A stretch of DNA of 57,354 nt from a virus. Numbering within the stretch: position 1 is the stretch's first letter; every line of letters starts with the position of its first letter. The position numbers and the translations under genes are program-made. The DNA lies in IMG/VR virus record IMGVR_UViG_3300008120_007367, positions 1-57,354 of that record; one strand, written 5' to 3'. The notes beneath the pieces are model-generated. The model searched no databases. It was not told the origin of the DNA and saw only the letters and a program-made list of their open reading frames with translations. Positions 9,292-19,768 of this stretch are shown piece after piece.

Positions 9292-12200
9292 ATGACTAAG
9301 CTTTTTAATTACGATCCATATAATGACGATTTTGATGAAGATAAAAATTTTATGCGAGTTCTTTTTCGCCCAGGATATTCCTTGCAGGCGAGAGAACTTA
9401 CTCAATTACAAACAATCTTGTCCAATCAAATTGAAAAGTTTGGTAATCACATATTTAAAAATGGAAGTCCAATAACTGGAGGTAAAATTTCCCTAGATGA
9501 TAGAGCTTATTATCTAATTCTAAAGGGTCAATATAGTGGTCAAGATATTGTTTTGGAAAACTTTTTGGACAAAACTATTGTTTCTTATAATTCATCTAAA
9601 GTAATTAGAGCCAAAGTTATAGCTATAGATAATTCAACAATTTTTCCTATTTTAATTGTAAAATATTTAAGTGGAGATTTTTTTGCAGAAGGCGATGAAT
9701 TAAAAGTCTATGGACAAAATATTTTTGCTGAATTGGAAGATGCAAATGCTACAGGACGTTCTTATGTAGCTAGTATACAGGAAGGTGTTTATTACTTTAA
9801 AGGACAATTTGTAAAAGTTAGTCCTCAATTTTTAGTATTAGAAACATATTATAGATTAGGTTTAAACACAGAAACAATTAACAAACAACCTTCTTATAGA
9901 ATAGGTATTGAATTTGATGAATTGGTTATTGATGAAATTGATGATGTTTCTTTATTAGACCCAGCACAAGGTTCGTTCAATTATCAAGCACCTGGTGCAA
10001 CAAGGTTTAAAATTAATACCATATTGAGTAAGAGAACATTAGATTCTGCTGATGAATCTTCTTTTTTCGAAGTTATCCGAATTGTTGATGGGGTAAAAAC
10101 AAAAGAAATTGATTATCCTATTTACAATGAAATTGATAAGACTTTAGCAAGAAGAACATTTGACGAATCTGGTAATTATACTGTTGATCCTTTTGTAATA
10201 TCTCTAGAAGAAGAATACGTAGATACATCAAATAATAATTACGTTGATCCTAATTATTTTACAGCATCATTGGATCCAGGTAAAGCATATGTCGGCGGTT
10301 ATGAGGTACAAACAATAGCTCCAACAAAATTACAAGTGTCTAGAGGAAGAGCCACAGCTAGTATTAATGACTATGATTTACCCACAAATTATTCGAGTTA
10401 TGTCCATGTAGCAAACGTATATGGAACCTTAGTTATATCCAACTTTGAACTTTTGGATATACATTGTGCAAATCATGCCAGTGTTAGTGTTGCTTCTACG
10501 ACAGAATATAATTCTTCAAAAATTGGTACAGTTCGTGCCAATATGATAAAATATAACAAATCTTCTAATCCCGATCTAGGCACAACCCATCAGTTTACAG
10601 TTAATCTTTTTGATGCAAATACTTCTTCAATAACAGGAAGTGTAGCTTCTTCTGGATCTACTAATACCGTTATAGTCTTACCTTCATCTTTTGCACAACT
10701 TCCAGCAAACAGTTATTTGGGAATGTTTTTTAGTATTAAAGATGGAGCAGGATTAAATTTAGCACCAGTTAGAATTAAAGAATCGAGTGGATCGTCAAAA
10801 ACAATTACGTTATCTTCAGCTTTACCTTTTGTTCCTTCTTCAAACGCATTTTCAATTGATTCGGATTTTAAATTTGCAGAATCATTAATAAAAAGAAGTG
10901 GTTCAAAAATTTTTGGTGCTGATATAACAGATGATTCTAAAACTAACGATGATAATAAGTATGCTTTTATTACTGAACCTAACAGACAAGGATTAATTTT
11001 TGATGTTCCTTTTGACGCTATTAAGGAAGATACAATAACAAATTTTGATTTTTTTGCAAGAAAAGTCTATAGCGATAAGACATCAAGTGGTTCAGGAATT
11101 ATTACTTTAGCACCGGAGGGCACTGACACCTTTGCATTTGCTGGTACTCCAGGAACTTTATCTGACAGCGTTATTTTAGATAATATAATTTGTTTTATTC
11201 GACCTGATACTTCTGGAGGAATTCCAAGTATAGCACCAAATACTGTTTTAAGTTTAGCTAATAATGAATATACCGTATCAGCTATAAGTAGCACTGAAAT
11301 TAGAGTCAATTTTGATCCTACAAACACAGGACTTTTTGGTGGTATTAGAGCAGATTTTATAGTAACAACTAAAGTGAATAATGCGGAAAATGGATCAACT
11401 GGAGCTATACGATCAAAAGTTTTATACCCATTATCTGTAAGTAAACATGAAAAAGTAGCTTATATGATTGATACTACAACGGGTTTAACTTCACTTAATA
11501 CTGGAACAACTACTGCTTTTTCTGGAGGATATGTTTTTCCAGAGTTGGGTGTAACTTATTTTGATAATGAAACGGGAGCGGGAGATGCCGGTACAGTTAA
11601 GAAATTAAAAACTCCAGGAGTTCCTGTTAGTTTACAAGTACCTGACGTATTAGAAATTGTAAAAATTATAGATTCGAGAACAATTACTGGTAACATTACA
11701 ACAGCAATGTTGACTGATCCACTTTATGACGTAACTAATAGATATGAATTTGATAACGGACAAAGAAAAACTCATTATGATCACGCAACAATCAAATTAA
11801 AAAGAGGATTTAGTTCTCCTGTTGGCAGTTCAATTTATGTTATGTATAATTATTTGAGTCATGGATCAGCACCATCTCCTCAAAATGATGGATTATTTAC
11901 TGTAGATTCTTATTTGAACGAAACTTCGGATATTACATATGCAACTATAAGTAAGTTTGTCGATAAATCTACTGGAAAAATTTTATCTGGAAGAGCTTCT
12001 TTTGATTTTAGACCAACTAGAGGTATTGCTCAAAATACTTTGTCTGGAGCGGTTTGTCCGGATCCTGATGAAATTGCAGAAGTTTCTTTTGAAAATTATT
12101 TAAGTAGGGTTGATAAAGTAGTTGTAAAACCATCAAAAGAGATGGCTATTATTGAGGGACAATCTGCTGTTAAACCTTTGATTCCTCCACATGATATAAC

Positions 12201-15200
12201 TGATATGTTACTTTACACCCTGTATATACCCCCGTATACAGAAAATGTAAAAGATGTTCGTGTAGATTTCCAAAATAATCGTAGATTTACCATGAGGGAC
12301 ATTGGTGCGTTTGAAAATAGAATTAAAGGATTGGAATATTATGTCTCTTTAAATTCTTTAGAAAAAAATGCTAATGATTCTAAAATATTAGATGCTAATG
12401 GACTCGAAAGATCAAAATATGGAATTTTAGTTGACAATTTTACTTCAACTAGCGTTCAAGCTAATTATGGTGATGTAGGTTTTGATAATAGAAATAAAGT
12501 AGAAGATGGAGAATTAAAGCCAGCTTCTTTAATGAGTACGACTAAACTCCTATGGTCGGAAAGTACTTCTTCTGGTAGTTATAAGGTTGTGGGTACAAAT
12601 ACTCAAAAATCTTTGATTATGAATTATACTTCCACAAAATTTGCCGATCAACCATATGCAACTAAAACTATTCCTATTGCTAGTGCTCTTTATGGTAATT
12701 TTAATGGAACGTTAAAACTTTTCCCAGAGTTTACGAGTGACCATGATACTAGTGTTACAGCTAAAGTTACTTTAAACTCGGTTCAAGGATTAGAAGATGC
12801 CTTTAATTTCGTTGATGATAGATTAAATTACGTAGCTGAACAGAATCCAACTTGGCTAAGTGACAAAGATAGTCCTTTTGCAAAAGTTCCAGATTCTTCT
12901 TGGTTTGAAACAAAAACCACAGTTGAAAATAAGACAGTACAAATTAATAGAAATACAAATGGTAATTTACAAACCACTACTGATCAAGTTTATGTTAAAA
13001 CAGGAGCAACATTAAGTGCAGATCAGATTGGTGTGTCAACATCAAAACAGGATTTAGGATCTTATATTACAGACACAGCAATAAATCCTTTCTTAAAACC
13101 TAGAGGTATAGTTTTTATAGGATCTTCTTTAAGACCTAAAACGAGATTTTATTCGTATTTTGATGGCACATTAGTTGATAACTACACTATCGTTCCATCA
13201 AAAGTTACTTTAACTCAGAATACTCCATTTAAATCTGGAGAAATGGTTTTAATTGCCAATACAAATGCTGAATTATCAACTCATATAGATAATTATGCTT
13301 TAGATACTGGAATATACCATTTAGGTGTTTGTGCCGTTTCTGAAGTGGGATCAGCTAATGTTTCTATAGTAAATGAAAGTAGTTTGTCATTGAGTGGAAA
13401 ATATGTATATGGTCTAGATTCGAAAGAAACTAAAATTATTAGTTCAGTATTAGATCATCGTTGTGGAAATACAAAATCGGTAACATCCAGTACAATTACA
13501 TTAGCTGCAGATGCTCCAAGTGTAGACATTACTGGCAACACAGTAAGTTTGGTTAGAATTCAAACTACTGACGCTGATGTAAATCCTGCAACTGGAATTG
13601 GTTCCACTTACACAATTACTGCTTATAATACTACTACTAAAGTAGCTACAGTATCAGGAACAATACCTTCCTCCGAAGTAGGAAAAACATTTTCTTATAG
13701 TATAGGAACGAATGTTTCAAATAAAGCTGGCCAAATTGGTGGAATATTTTATCCACCACAAGCCACTTTCTTAAGTGGAGAAAGAGTTTATAGATTAACG
13801 GAGTCTTTCAATAACTCTTATGATAAAGATGCAATTTCTTTTGCCGATAAAAATTTTGTATCATCAGGTATAACAACAACAAAAACTTCTTTAGTTGATA
13901 CCGTATACAATATTGGAATAAGTAATCAAATTGTAGGAACTGTTACTTCACCATTGTTACAATCGACAACAGTTACAAGTACAATAACAAGCACTTGGAG
14001 AGTCGATCCATTAGCACAAACATTTTTTGTGGATGAACAAACTTACCCACATGGATTGTATTTGGAGAGTGTAAATTTATTCTTTAGTGCTAAGGATGAT
14101 GAAAACCTTCCAGTCAGAGTGCAAATTAGACCTACAGTAAATGGTACACCTTCTTTTGATTATTGGTATCCTGAATCTGTAGTTGAAAAATATCCTAGTG
14201 AAATAATTGTCTCAAACACACCTAGTATTAATGATAGTGCTACCAAAAATGTTTTTACTTTTAGTTCACCAGTATTTTTAAAACCAGGATTATATGCTGT
14301 TGTTATATTAACTGATTCTCCAGATTATGTTGTTTGGACAGCAGAAAAGGGACAAACAACATTAACTAATCAAACTGTTTCTGTTAACCCTTATGTTGGC
14401 ACTTTGTATAAATCACAAAATGCTATGGAATATGTTCCATATCTAAATGAAGATTTAATGTTTGAATTGAATCGTTGTGTTTTCAATACAAGTTCTGCAA
14501 CATTTTTATTACAGAGTGAGAAACAAGATTCAAAAATTTATATTGATAGATTTAGATTGTTGGAGAAGTCTATTACAACACAATCTAGTTCTCCAATATC
14601 AATTTCTTACTCAGTTATTACTAAACCAGTAAATTCATCGAAAGAAACAATTTATAGAAATATAACACCGTCTACAATTTATAGTATGGGAGATGACACC
14701 TTCTATTCTATAGGTAATAGAAGAAAAGAGTTACTAGATAAAAATGATTTTACAGTAAGATTAGAAATTTCAACTTCAAACGATGCTGTGACTCCTTTAG
14801 TTTCTTTAGAGAGTTTATATGTAAATACTTGGGAAAACTTTATTGATAATGGTGAAATTAATCCTGAAGATTTTAATATTATTGTAGCTGGTGCAAAGTA
14901 CTCAAATGCTAATGTGCTTACTGTTATTTCTTCCACAGGAGAAGGCGCAAATGTTGAAATAGTTGTAAATAATAGTACAGATGGAAATGTGGTTCGAATG
15001 AATGTCGCTTCATCTGGTATAGGATATGTTGATGACTTTTATATTTCATATCCACATACATCAAACAGTTCAACTGTAACAGCTAATGCCTCTATTGTAT
15101 TAAATAGTGAATTTGATAGTTCTGGTGGACCATGTTTGGCGAGATATATTACTAAACCTATTATTTTGACAGACGGATTTGATGCTGGTGATTTGAGGGT

Positions 15201-15531
15201 ATTCTTATCTGCCAATAAACCTGTTGGAACAGAAATTCATGTTTTCTATAAAATTTTATCTAGTTCTGATATTATAAGTTTTTCCGATAGACCTTATGGT
15301 AAATTTGAATGTTTGAATCCTAGTGTTAGTGGCGCAATAGATGAAACTGAATTTAGAGAATATGAATACCGACCTTCTCTAACAAGTGACGAATTGACTT
15401 ACACTTCTGATGCTGGAGTTATTTACGACACATTCAAAACATTTGCAATAAAGATTGTTATGACTTCGCGTGATCCTTCGGTAATACCGAGGGTTAAAGA
15501 TTTAAGAATAATTGCTTTGCCAGCAGGATAA
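9292..15531 (+). CDS. Giant DUF4815 baseplate/tail-fibre-connecting protein
   Basis: The 2079-aa product opens with the hallmark of the DUF4815 family found in marine T4-like phages: LFNYDPYNDDFDEDKNF, MRVLFRPGYSLQARELTQLQ, IEKFGNHIFKNGS. Such proteins are virion components, usually annotated as baseplate wedge (gp10-like) or fibre-related, and sit after gp8 as here. The remainder is beta-rich with many Ser/Thr/Asn residues. A C-terminal Gly-rich segment at nt 14873-15050 resembles the unit shared by gp6, the gp7-like protein and gp8. A good Shine-Dalgarno (AGAGGA, 9282-9287) precedes ATG 9292. The exact place in the baseplate periphery is inferred. Confidence 0.8.
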   Translation: MTKLFNYDPYNDDFDEDKNFMRVLFRPGYSLQARELTQLQTILSNQIEKFGNHIFKNGSPITGGKISLDDRAYYLILKGQYSGQDIVLENFLDKTIVSYNSSKVIRAKVIAIDNSTIFPILIVKYLSGDFFAEGDELKVYGQNIFAELEDANATGRSYVASIQEGVYYFKGQFVKVSPQFLVLETYYRLGLNTETINKQPSYRIGIEFDELVIDEIDDVSLLDPAQGSFNYQAPGATRFKINTILSKRTLDSADESSFFEVIRIVDGVKTKEIDYPIYNEIDKTLARRTFDESGNYTVDPFVISLEEEYVDTSNNNYVDPNYFTASLDPGKAYVGGYEVQTIAPTKLQVSRGRATASINDYDLPTNYSSYVHVANVYGTLVISNFELLDIHCANHASVSVASTTEYNSSKIGTVRANMIKYNKSSNPDLGTTHQFTVNLFDANTSSITGSVASSGSTNTVIVLPSSFAQLPANSYLGMFFSIKDGAGLNLAPVRIKESSGSSKTITLSSALPFVPSSNAFSIDSDFKFAESLIKRSGSKIFGADITDDSKTNDDNKYAFITEPNRQGLIFDVPFDAIKEDTITNFDFFARKVYSDKTSSGSGIITLAPEGTDTFAFAGTPGTLSDSVILDNIICFIRPDTSGGIPSIAPNTVLSLANNEYTVSAISSTEIRVNFDPTNTGLFGGIRADFIVTTKVNNAENGSTGAIRSKVLYPLSVSKHEKVAYMIDTTTGLTSLNTGTTTAFSGGYVFPELGVTYFDNETGAGDAGTVKKLKTPGVPVSLQVPDVLEIVKIIDSRTITGNITTAMLTDPLYDVTNRYEFDNGQRKTHYDHATIKLKRGFSSPVGSSIYVMYNYLSHGSAPSPQNDGLFTVDSYLNETSDITYATISKFVDKSTGKILSGRASFDFRPTRGIAQNTLSGAVCPDPDEIAEVSFENYLSRVDKVVVKPSKEMAIIEGQSAVKPLIPPHDITDMLLYTLYIPPYTENVKDVRVDFQNNRRFTMRDIGAFENRIKGLEYYVSLNSLEKNANDSKILDANGLERSKYGILVDNFTSTSVQANYGDVGFDNRNKVEDGELKPASLMSTTKLLWSESTSSGSYKVVGTNTQKSLIMNYTSTKFADQPYATKTIPIASALYGNFNGTLKLFPEFTSDHDTSVTAKVTLNSVQGLEDAFNFVDDRLNYVAEQNPTWLSDKDSPFAKVPDSSWFETKTTVENKTVQINRNTNGNLQTTTDQVYVKTGATLSADQIGVSTSKQDLGSYITDTAINPFLKPRGIVFIGSSLRPKTRFYSYFDGTLVDNYTIVPSKVTLTQNTPFKSGEMVLIANTNAELSTHIDNYALDTGIYHLGVCAVSEVGSANVSIVNESSLSLSGKYVYGLDSKETKIISSVLDHRCGNTKSVTSSTITLAADAPSVDITGNTVSLVRIQTTDADVNPATGIGSTYTITAYNTTTKVATVSGTIPSSEVGKTFSYSIGTNVSNKAGQIGGIFYPPQATFLSGERVYRLTESFNNSYDKDAISFADKNFVSSGITTTKTSLVDTVYNIGISNQIVGTVTSPLLQSTTVTSTITSTWRVDPLAQTFFVDEQTYPHGLYLESVNLFFSAKDDENLPVRVQIRPTVNGTPSFDYWYPESVVEKYPSEIIVSNTPSINDSATKNVFTFSSPVFLKPGLYAVVILTDSPDYVVWTAEKGQTTLTNQTVSVNPYVGTLYKSQNAMEYVPYLNEDLMFELNRCVFNTSSATFLLQSEKQDSKIYIDRFRLLEKSITTQSSSPISISYSVITKPVNSSKETIYRNITPSTIYSMGDDTFYSIGNRRKELLDKNDFTVRLEISTSNDAVTPLVSLESLYVNTWENFIDNGEINPEDFNIIVAGAKYSNANVLTVISSTGEGANVEIVVNNSTDGNVVRMNVASSGIGYVDDFYISYPHTSNSSTVTANASIVLNSEFDSSGGPCLARYITKPIILTDGFDAGDLRVFLSANKPVGTEIHVFYKILSSSDIISFSDRPYGKFECLNPSVSGAIDETEFREYEYRPSLTSDELTYTSDAGVIYDTFKTFAIKIVMTSRDPSVIPRVKDLRIIALPAG

Positions 15532-15534
15532 TAT

Positions 15535-15774
15535 ATGAAAGAAAATCTTTTAAAAGTAGAAGGCGATTTATTCGTAAAAGATAGGAAAAATGGTGCCATT
15601 TTGGCTGTAAATAAAAATATACTCATACAAAATGAAGCTAGAAAAAAAATGGGTAAAAAAATGAGCAGTAATGACACTGAGATAAATAACTTAAAATCTA
15701 AAATAGAAGAATTATCTAACGATATGACCGAAATCAAATCGTTGTTAAAAACTTTGATTCAAAAGAAGGATTAA
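15535..15774 (+). CDS. Small coiled-coil protein
   Basis: The 79-aa product is highly charged (many Lys, Glu, Asn). The first 45 residues may form a short beta/loop part; residues about 46-76 show heptad-like Leu/Ile spacing (INNLKSKIEELSNDMTEIKSLL) expected of a coiled coil. It starts 4 nt after the DUF4815 gene and ends 10 nt before the fibre gene, so it is translated with virion genes. It may be an adaptor or chaperone for the neighbouring fibre; I do not recognise a named family. Confidence 0.6.
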   Translation: MKENLLKVEGDLFVKDRKNGAILAVNKNILIQNEARKKMGKKMSSNDTEINNLKSKIEELSNDMTEIKSLLKTLIQKKD

Positions 15775-15783
15775 TAATTAGAG

Positions 15784-18700
15784 ATGCCTACTTCACTAAT
15801 ACCAATTATTGCCAGAACTAACACTATCGATGAGTGGAGAATTCAAACTAATAAATCTGCTACAGATTTAAATGATCTTGGATTCTACACCTACGATAAA
15901 GCTCAAGGCACATTACTACTCTCGGGTACCTCCCTATTAAGTATAACAGCTGAAGGAACACCGTTACAAGTAGCTAACAATGTTTTATTTCAAAGTAGTT
16001 TGACTCTTGGTAATACTCTTTTCTTAGGCATTCAATCTTCAGCAACTGGTAATATTATTGCTGGTGGAACAATATCAGTTAGGGGTCCAGGACAATCTCT
16101 AAACGTGGCGAATAGTGTTTACGTGGGTAGAGACCTGCAAATTGTTCAAAATGTTTATACCAGTAATGTTATTGTAAATACTGACATAACCATAGCAAAT
16201 AATTTAACTGTAACAACAGGAAAATTACGATTGAATGGATCTGGAAATGTATCCTATATTAATACAGGTTCTTCTTTTACTAAAACGCTATATTCCGATC
16301 AAGTATATTCAACAAATGTAAGCACTGCAAACCTATATGCTTTATATGCTAAAGTTGATGTTTTAGATGATTTGTCTTTTGCTAGAATTATTACTTTAGA
16401 TAATACTACTACAAATTCTCATATATTAAAAACTAATGCCGCTACTTCAAATTTTTTAACAACTAAAAATTTAATAGCCAATGTAACAGCGAACATTGTA
16501 AATTTAGAATCGAATGTTGCTGTAATTAACGTAGCAACAATAATTGATGGTAATGTAGTATCTCTAGTTTCAAACAATTCTACAATAAACATTTCTACCG
16601 TAAATACTTCTACGATATTGACTGGTAATGTAGTTTCATTAGTTTCAAACAATTCTATTTTAAATAATTCCACTGTAAATACATCTACGGTGTTGGTTGG
16701 TAATGTAGTAACACTTACTTCAAATAGTTCTACTATAAATGTTGCTAGTATCAATTTAGCTTCGATTAATACTTTAACGACATGGAATATAACTTCCACA
16801 AATAGAATTACAGGAAATAGTATTGTAACAAATAATATCGTTTCTTCTACAATTAATACATCTATTTTAAATGTCACATCAAACTTATGGATGAGTACTG
16901 GTTCTTTAACAAGAATTTTTGCACCGAATGATCAGCACGAATCTTTGACTGTTGATGGTAAAACTACTTTAAGAACTGCATTAATTACTAGTAATTTAAC
17001 TGTTGAAGGAACTTGGACAGCTCTAGGTGATATTGAGTATGAAGTTGGTGAAATAATTTTAAATAAGAGAACACCAACAAACGCTGAAGCGACATTTAGA
17101 AATGAAAGACCTATAGGTGATGATGCGTTAATTAGATGGAATGAAGCTGATGATAGATGGACTATTTCGAGAGGAAATACATATTCTTCCCTCTATGGAA
17201 TTTTGGATGATAGTTTCTTAAGTTCATCAATAAACAGCACAAGTACTTCAAATGTTGCAACTTCTTTAGCTGTGAATACAGCCCATTTTGTTGCACAGAC
17301 TTCGGGTATGTACGCTAACTCAGCATTTGCCGCACAGAATACAACAGGTAGTTATGCTAACTCAGCTTATGCTCAAGCAAATTTAGCATTTACCGCGGGA
17401 GGTGTTATAGCTGGAAGTTATGCCAATTCGGCTTATCATACAGCTAATAGTGGATCATCATATGCGAATTCAGCTTTCACCCATGCAAATTCATCATTCA
17501 TTCAAGCCAACACACCATCGCATGTAGCAAATTCTGCAGCACTTTATGCAAATGGTGCGTTCTTAAGGGCAAATACACCAACACATGTTGCAAACTCCGC
17601 GTCACTTTATGCCAATGCGGCTTTCTCTAAAGCCAATACAGTTGCTACTGATTTAAATGACGTTGCTATTTCTACGGCTACAGCTGTACATACTTCAAGT
17701 TCTGCATCATTATATGCTAATGGAGCTTTCGCTAAAGCTAATAATTCTTCAGACGCTGTAGCTTTAGATAAAGCTACTTCTGGATCTGCATATGCTAACT
17801 CTGCATTTGCAGCAGCTAATAATGCTGTGCAGAAAGTTGCTCCTACACAGACGATTACTGGTGATCTTACTATAACCCGTAGATTAAATACTGCAAATCT
17901 TCAATTTGACGGAGATAGTGCTAGATATTTTGGTTCCAATTTTGTATTTAATTCGGATTTAAATCCAAATACATCTCCAGGTGAAAATGCTGCTATACAA
18001 GTTTATCGAGGAACTAATGCCTCTCCTGCTACATTCCAATGGAATGAAACATTAGATAAGTGGCAATTTGAAGATGGTGTAAATGGTTTACATAATTTGG
18101 AAGAATTTGCCAATAAAGCAAATAATATTACTGGTGGTGCAACTAATAAAATTCCATATCAAACAAACACTAGTGCAACACAATTCATTGATGCTCCTGC
18201 TGTTGCTAATCGTTTCTTAAAGTGGACAGGAACCGAGTTTACTTGGGCGGATGTTCCTGCTGCTGATTTAAATAATTTAAATGCTACCAATTTAACTTCT
18301 GGTACTGTGCCGAGTGGTAGACTAACCGGTACTTATAGTATAAACATCAATGGAACAGCATCATCAGCATGTACTGCAACTACTGCTAGTTCGGCAACTA
18401 GTGCTACAAATGCTACAAATGTTATTGATGGTGGAACTGTTCACACAAACACTATAAGATGTGATGATTTTGCAAATTTCTATTCGAACGTATTTTTTAG
18501 AAGTGGTGGAACAACAACGTCTAGAACTGACCCAAGTAATTTAGCTGCTTTAAAAGTTACTGGTGATGTTGCTGTTTCTAATGAAGTTTGGGCACTTCAG
18601 TTTCAAGGTGTCGCAGTGCGAGCCCTTTACGCTGACTTGGCTGAAAAATATTTGTCCGATAAAAAATATCCTACAGGTACCATAATGATGGTTGGTGGCA

Positions 18701-18996
18701 AAAAAGAAGTTACTGCAGCAAAAGACACCAAAAAACACGCTATCATCGGAATCGTATCGGAGAAACCAGCATACGTAATGAATAATGACTTGAAAAATGG
18801 TTTAATAGTTGGACTTAAAGGTCGATTACCTGTTAGAATAATTGGTACTTGTGAAAAGGGTGATTTAATTACTGTATCTGAAAAGTCTGGTGTAGGTATT
18901 TCTATAAAAGAAAATGTAATTTTACCATTTAGAATTATTGCTTTAGAAAATAAAGAAACTGAAGAAGAAGGTTTAATAGAAGTAGTTATTATGTAA
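15784..18996 (+). CDS. Tail-fibre protein with YANSAF repeats and a conserved C-terminal domain
   Basis: The 1070-aa protein has an N-terminal attachment-like region, three tandem 25-aa Val/Asn/Ser beta repeats (nt 16549-16773), then a helical YANSA(F/Y)xxAN repeat section (about nt 17300-17830). Two beta modules containing an RWNE/QWNE motif flank the repeats. The last about 130 residues (ALYADLAEKYLSD onward, GTIMMVGGKKEVT, IIGIVSEKPAYV) form a conserved fibre-end domain. Its layout recalls the peptidase-G2-type autocleavage domains of other fibres, though I cannot confirm catalytic residues. The repeats are shared with the two giant fibres further downstream. Likely part of the long tail-fibre system that binds the host surface. 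Confidence 0.78.
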   Translation: MPTSLIPIIARTNTIDEWRIQTNKSATDLNDLGFYTYDKAQGTLLLSGTSLLSITAEGTPLQVANNVLFQSSLTLGNTLFLGIQSSATGNIIAGGTISVRGPGQSLNVANSVYVGRDLQIVQNVYTSNVIVNTDITIANNLTVTTGKLRLNGSGNVSYINTGSSFTKTLYSDQVYSTNVSTANLYALYAKVDVLDDLSFARIITLDNTTTNSHILKTNAATSNFLTTKNLIANVTANIVNLESNVAVINVATIIDGNVVSLVSNNSTINISTVNTSTILTGNVVSLVSNNSILNNSTVNTSTVLVGNVVTLTSNSSTINVASINLASINTLTTWNITSTNRITGNSIVTNNIVSSTINTSILNVTSNLWMSTGSLTRIFAPNDQHESLTVDGKTTLRTALITSNLTVEGTWTALGDIEYEVGEIILNKRTPTNAEATFRNERPIGDDALIRWNEADDRWTISRGNTYSSLYGILDDSFLSSSINSTSTSNVATSLAVNTAHFVAQTSGMYANSAFAAQNTTGSYANSAYAQANLAFTAGGVIAGSYANSAYHTANSGSSYANSAFTHANSSFIQANTPSHVANSAALYANGAFLRANTPTHVANSASLYANAAFSKANTVATDLNDVAISTATAVHTSSSASLYANGAFAKANNSSDAVALDKATSGSAYANSAFAAANNAVQKVAPTQTITGDLTITRRLNTANLQFDGDSARYFGSNFVFNSDLNPNTSPGENAAIQVYRGTNASPATFQWNETLDKWQFEDGVNGLHNLEEFANKANNITGGATNKIPYQTNTSATQFIDAPAVANRFLKWTGTEFTWADVPAADLNNLNATNLTSGTVPSGRLTGTYSININGTASSACTATTASSATSATNATNVIDGGTVHTNTIRCDDFANFYSNVFFRSGGTTTSRTDPSNLAALKVTGDVAVSNEVWALQFQGVAVRALYADLAEKYLSDKKYPTGTIMMVGGKKEVTAAKDTKKHAIIGIVSEKPAYVMNNDLKNGLIVGLKGRLPVRIIGTCEKGDLITVSEKSGVGISIKENVILPFRIIALENKETEEEGLIEVVIM
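16549..16773 (+). repeat. Three tandem 75-nt (25-aa) repeats in the fibre
   Basis: Units start at 16549, 16624 and 16699 with GNVV(S/T)L. The first two read GNVVSLVSNNS followed by VNTST-type segments, and the third is more diverged. The period is exactly 75 nt and in frame. The Val/Asn/Ser composition suggests a beta-solenoid or triple-beta-helix shaft. Confidence 0.75.
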
Positions 18997-18999
18997 ATT

Positions 19000-19734
19000 A
19001 TGATTGGAATTATTGGTTATGGAATGGTTGGACAAGCCGTTGAATACGGCTTTTCCAAAACCCAAGTTTTCGTTTGTGATCCGAAATATAATCACGTAAC
19101 GGTCAAAGGCCTCTGTTTATTAAATCCAGAGGCAATATTCGTTTGTGTCCCCACACCAACAGACGATACTAATTATTCATTGGTTACTTCAGTATTGAAT
19201 GAAATTTTCGAGATGAACTATCAGGGAATAGTTATAGTAAAGTCCACAATTTTGCCGCAATATCTTGAAAAATATGATATTGTGTATAACCCAGAATTTC
19301 TATCAAGATCAACCTCGAAAGAAGATTTTGTAAATCCACACTTATTAATACTTTCTGGTAAAAAATCTCAACAGGCTTTGGAACTTTATAAAAAACATTC
19401 TACCGTAGATACTGAAAATATTTTTGTAACAGATATTAATACAGCATCATTTATAAAATACACCATGAATTCCTTTTATGCAACTAAGGTAACTTTTATG
19501 AACTCTATGTATGAGGTTGCTAAAAAAATGGGTGTCGATTATAATGAAGCTATAACTGTTCTCTCTAAACATCCATGGATGGGATCCAATCATTTCAAAG
19601 TACCTGGTCCTGATGGTAAAAAAGGATTTGGTGGGCCTTGTTTACCAAAAGACACAGAGTGTTTAGTTAAAAATTATGATGTTGAAATACTTAAAAAAGT
19701 TTTGGAATTAAATCAAAAGTTTAGAAATGAATAA
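19000..19734 (+). CDS. Short UDP-glucose/GDP-mannose dehydrogenase-like protein
   Basis: This family oxidises the C6 hydroxyl of a nucleotide sugar to a uronic acid with NAD+. The 244-aa protein shows the Rossmann start GYGMVGQA (residues 6-13), VCVPTPT, the conserved VKSTI and YNPEFLS segments, and the catalytic-cysteine motif GFGGPCLPKD with C214. Usual members have about 390-450 residues; here the protein ends soon after the catalytic motif, so the C-terminal UDP-binding domain is missing. Since NAD site and nucleophile are kept, it may be a reduced active enzyme or use another protein for the sugar nucleotide. It starts 3 nt after the fibre stop and is the first gene of the accessory island. 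Confidence 0.82.
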   Translation: MIGIIGYGMVGQAVEYGFSKTQVFVCDPKYNHVTVKGLCLLNPEAIFVCVPTPTDDTNYSLVTSVLNEIFEMNYQGIVIVKSTILPQYLEKYDIVYNPEFLSRSTSKEDFVNPHLLILSGKKSQQALELYKKHSTVDTENIFVTDINTASFIKYTMNSFYATKVTFMNSMYEVAKKMGVDYNEAITVLSKHPWMGSNHFKVPGPDGKKGFGGPCLPKDTECLVKNYDVEILKKVLELNQKFRNE

Positions 19735-19739
19735 GTTTG

Positions 19740-19768
19740 TTGAACAGTTTTGTCAAACACTATATATT
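19740..19768 (+). promoter_or_regulatory. Sigma70-like promoter before the radical SAM cluster
   Basis: In the 68-nt gap between the dehydrogenase and the first radical SAM gene, TTGAAC (19740-19745) and TATATT (19763-19768) are separated by 17 nt, close to the -35/-10 consensus and spacing. A short GTTTG/CAAAC inverted repeat overlaps the -35 area. A strong AAGGAG Shine-Dalgarno (19792-19797) precedes ATG 19803. This is one of the two largest gaps in the window, so an independent, host-polymerase-driven transcript for the island is plausible but unproven. Confidence 0.45.

Noticed and set aside
16419-16877. 152-aa minus-strand open frame with internal repeats
   Set aside because: It is the mirror of the tandem Val/Asn/Ser repeats in the fibre gene; no start signal and the sense frame is clearly coding.
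19736-19758. GTTTG/CAAAC inverted repeat as a rho-independent terminator after the dehydrogenase gene
   Set aside because: Only five pairs, long loop and no T-run after it; possible operator at most.
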